Origin: Chitinophagales bacterium
GTDB taxonomy: Bacteria; Bacteroidota; Bacteroidia; Chitinophagales; Saprospiraceae
Direction: 5' to 3'
DNA: 7,258 nucleotides
Assembly (NCBI GenBank): GCA_013297575.1
Contig: JAAFHO010000285.1
Location: forward strand, 1 to 7,258
The notes under the pieces are model-generated. The model did not search any database. It saw only the letters and a program-made list of their open reading frames with translations, and had not been told where the DNA came from. A program made the position numbers and the translations under genes. Positions 6,303 to 7,258 of the stretch are shown piece after piece. Every line of letters begins with the position of its first letter. Positions within the stretch are counted from its first letter, which is position 1.

Positions 6303-7258
6303 TTAGTTATCTACAAATGCTTTTGACCTTATCACCGCAATACCCGCATTTAATTCAAACCCCATCAGCAGGACAATACAGTTCAATTGAATCCAAAGCA
6401 TAAAGGCCATTATGGTACCGATAGAGCCATAAACGGTGTTAAAATTACTGATATTATCGGCGTAAAACGAAAATCCCCAAGAAGCCCCAATAGAAAGTAA
6501 GGTAGCAAAAGTAGCCCCCGCATTGATAAAAGGTACCCGCTTTCTAGCAGAAGACCCATACCTATACAGCACAGAAATACCGGAGTAAAATAAGAACAAA
6601 ACCACCACCCATCGGAAAGCAAAAAAGACCATTTTTGTAAACCAGTCAAACCGAATAAAGGTAAATATATAATTCAGTATCGTGTTGCCCATAATCACCA
6701 ATATGACAGAAGCAAAAAGGATCATTGTGAGTAAAAAGGTGAGTTTTATAGCAATTAATCGTTCCTCAAAGGCATTTCTGCGCATAAATACTTCTCGATG
6801 CTCCTTTTTTAAACCATTCATCATCGACATCATACCATTGCTGGAAAACCACAGAGCCAACAAAAAACCAAACGATAGCAGGTTTCTACGTTCGTTTTTG
6901 AGCAAATCTCGAACAGTTTCAAATACCCATTTGCCGGAATCGCCGGGTACAATTTCATTAATAGAACGCTCTAAAGTAACAAAAAAATTATCTCCGTACG
7001 GTAAATAGGGGAGTAGTGTAATTAAAAAAATCATGCCCGGAAAAATAGCCAAAAAGAAACTAAACGCCATGCTATTGGCACGCGTAATAATAGTATCTTC
7101 TTGTAACTCCTTCCCAATAAATTGCACCAAATTGAACAACGGTATCCGCTTTAAACCTGGTAAAGAATGAGTTTTAGACCACCGAACCAGCATTTTTAAT
7201 GGCGGTAAAGTGATCAGAAATCTACTACTTTGACGGACAAAATCATCAATTATGGTCT
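6303..7258 (-). CDS. YihY/virulence factor BrkB family membrane protein, 5'-truncated by window edge
   Basis: An ATG at 7191-7193 gives 296 residues, but 21 further codons upstream are open to the window edge. They continue a plausible N-terminus (RFLITLPPLK before the Met), so the true start is probably to the right of the window. Numbering from that Met, six hydrophobic segments can be seen at about 42-63, 105-125, 150-176, 187-210, 222-246 and 258-283. The family hallmarks are RANSMAFSFFLAIFPG (38-53) and, near the end, YGSIGTIMAFMLWIQ (255-269) followed by LLMGFELNA (275-283). It should be an inner-membrane protein. The family was once mis-called ribonuclease BN; its real function is not established, and some members are proposed to be transporters or factors in serum resistance. 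It lies 6 bases upstream of hisC. The link looks like shared transcription rather than shared pathway. Confidence 0.9.
   Translation of the reverse strand, partial: TIIDDFVRQSSRFLITLPPLKMLVRWSKTHSLPGLKRIPLFNLVQFIGKELQEDTIITRANSMAFSFFLAIFPGMIFLITLLPYLPYGDNFFVTLERSINEIVPGDSGKWVFETVRDLLKNERRNLLSFGFLLALWFSSNGMMSMMNGLKKEHREVFMRRNAFEERLIAIKLTFLLTMILFASVILVIMGNTILNYIFTFIRFDWFTKMVFFAFRWVVVLFLFYSGISVLYRYGSSARKRVPFINAGATFATLLSIGASWGFSFYADNISNFNTVYGSIGTIMAFMLWIQLNCIVLLMGFELNAGIAVIRSKAFVDN

Overview
The window comes from a member of the Bacteroidota, probably near the Saprospiria/Chitinophagia. Two secreted proteins end in type IX secretion (T9SS, Por) type A sorting domains. The histidine genes include the fused bifunctional HisB in the form I recall from Bacteroidota. 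Start codons lack clear Shine-Dalgarno sequences, and one intergenic gap holds a TAnnTTTG promoter box. This placement rests on protein features, not on a database search.

Left part (1-3109, plus strand). Three genes run in the same direction with gaps of about 50 bases. The first is a large secreted protein with a T9SS tail; its 5' end lies off the left edge. The second is a DinB-family metal-site protein. The third is a signal-peptide-bearing protein with six Asp-box (BNR-like) repeats and a T9SS tail.

Centre (3110-3156). A perfect 14-bp hairpin sits between converging genes. Its T-rich flank lies on the minus-strand side, so it best fits as the terminator of the histidine operon.

Right part (3157-7258, minus strand, transcribed right to left). 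A YihY/BrkB-family membrane protein, cut by the right edge, is followed after 6 bases by hisC. A 395-base gap comes next, then hisB, and 3 bases later hisH. HisH (with its absent partner HisF), the dehydratase half of HisB, HisC and the phosphatase half of HisB catalyse steps 5, 6, 7 and 8 of histidine synthesis. hisG, hisD, hisA, hisF and hisI/E are not in the window, and the operon ends at hisH.

The most unusual structure is the hisC-hisB gap (4852-5246). It holds a tandem array of a 52-base unit: two identical copies, one copy with an insertion and one diverged copy. A further copy lies in opposite orientation next to hisC, forming a 41-base near-perfect inverted repeat. The last three codons and stop codon of hisC are themselves a copy of the repeat's CACAAAGCGTAG core. 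I found no protein-coding gene in this gap. It looks like a non-coding, possibly mobile or amplifying, intergenic repeat inside a biosynthetic operon.
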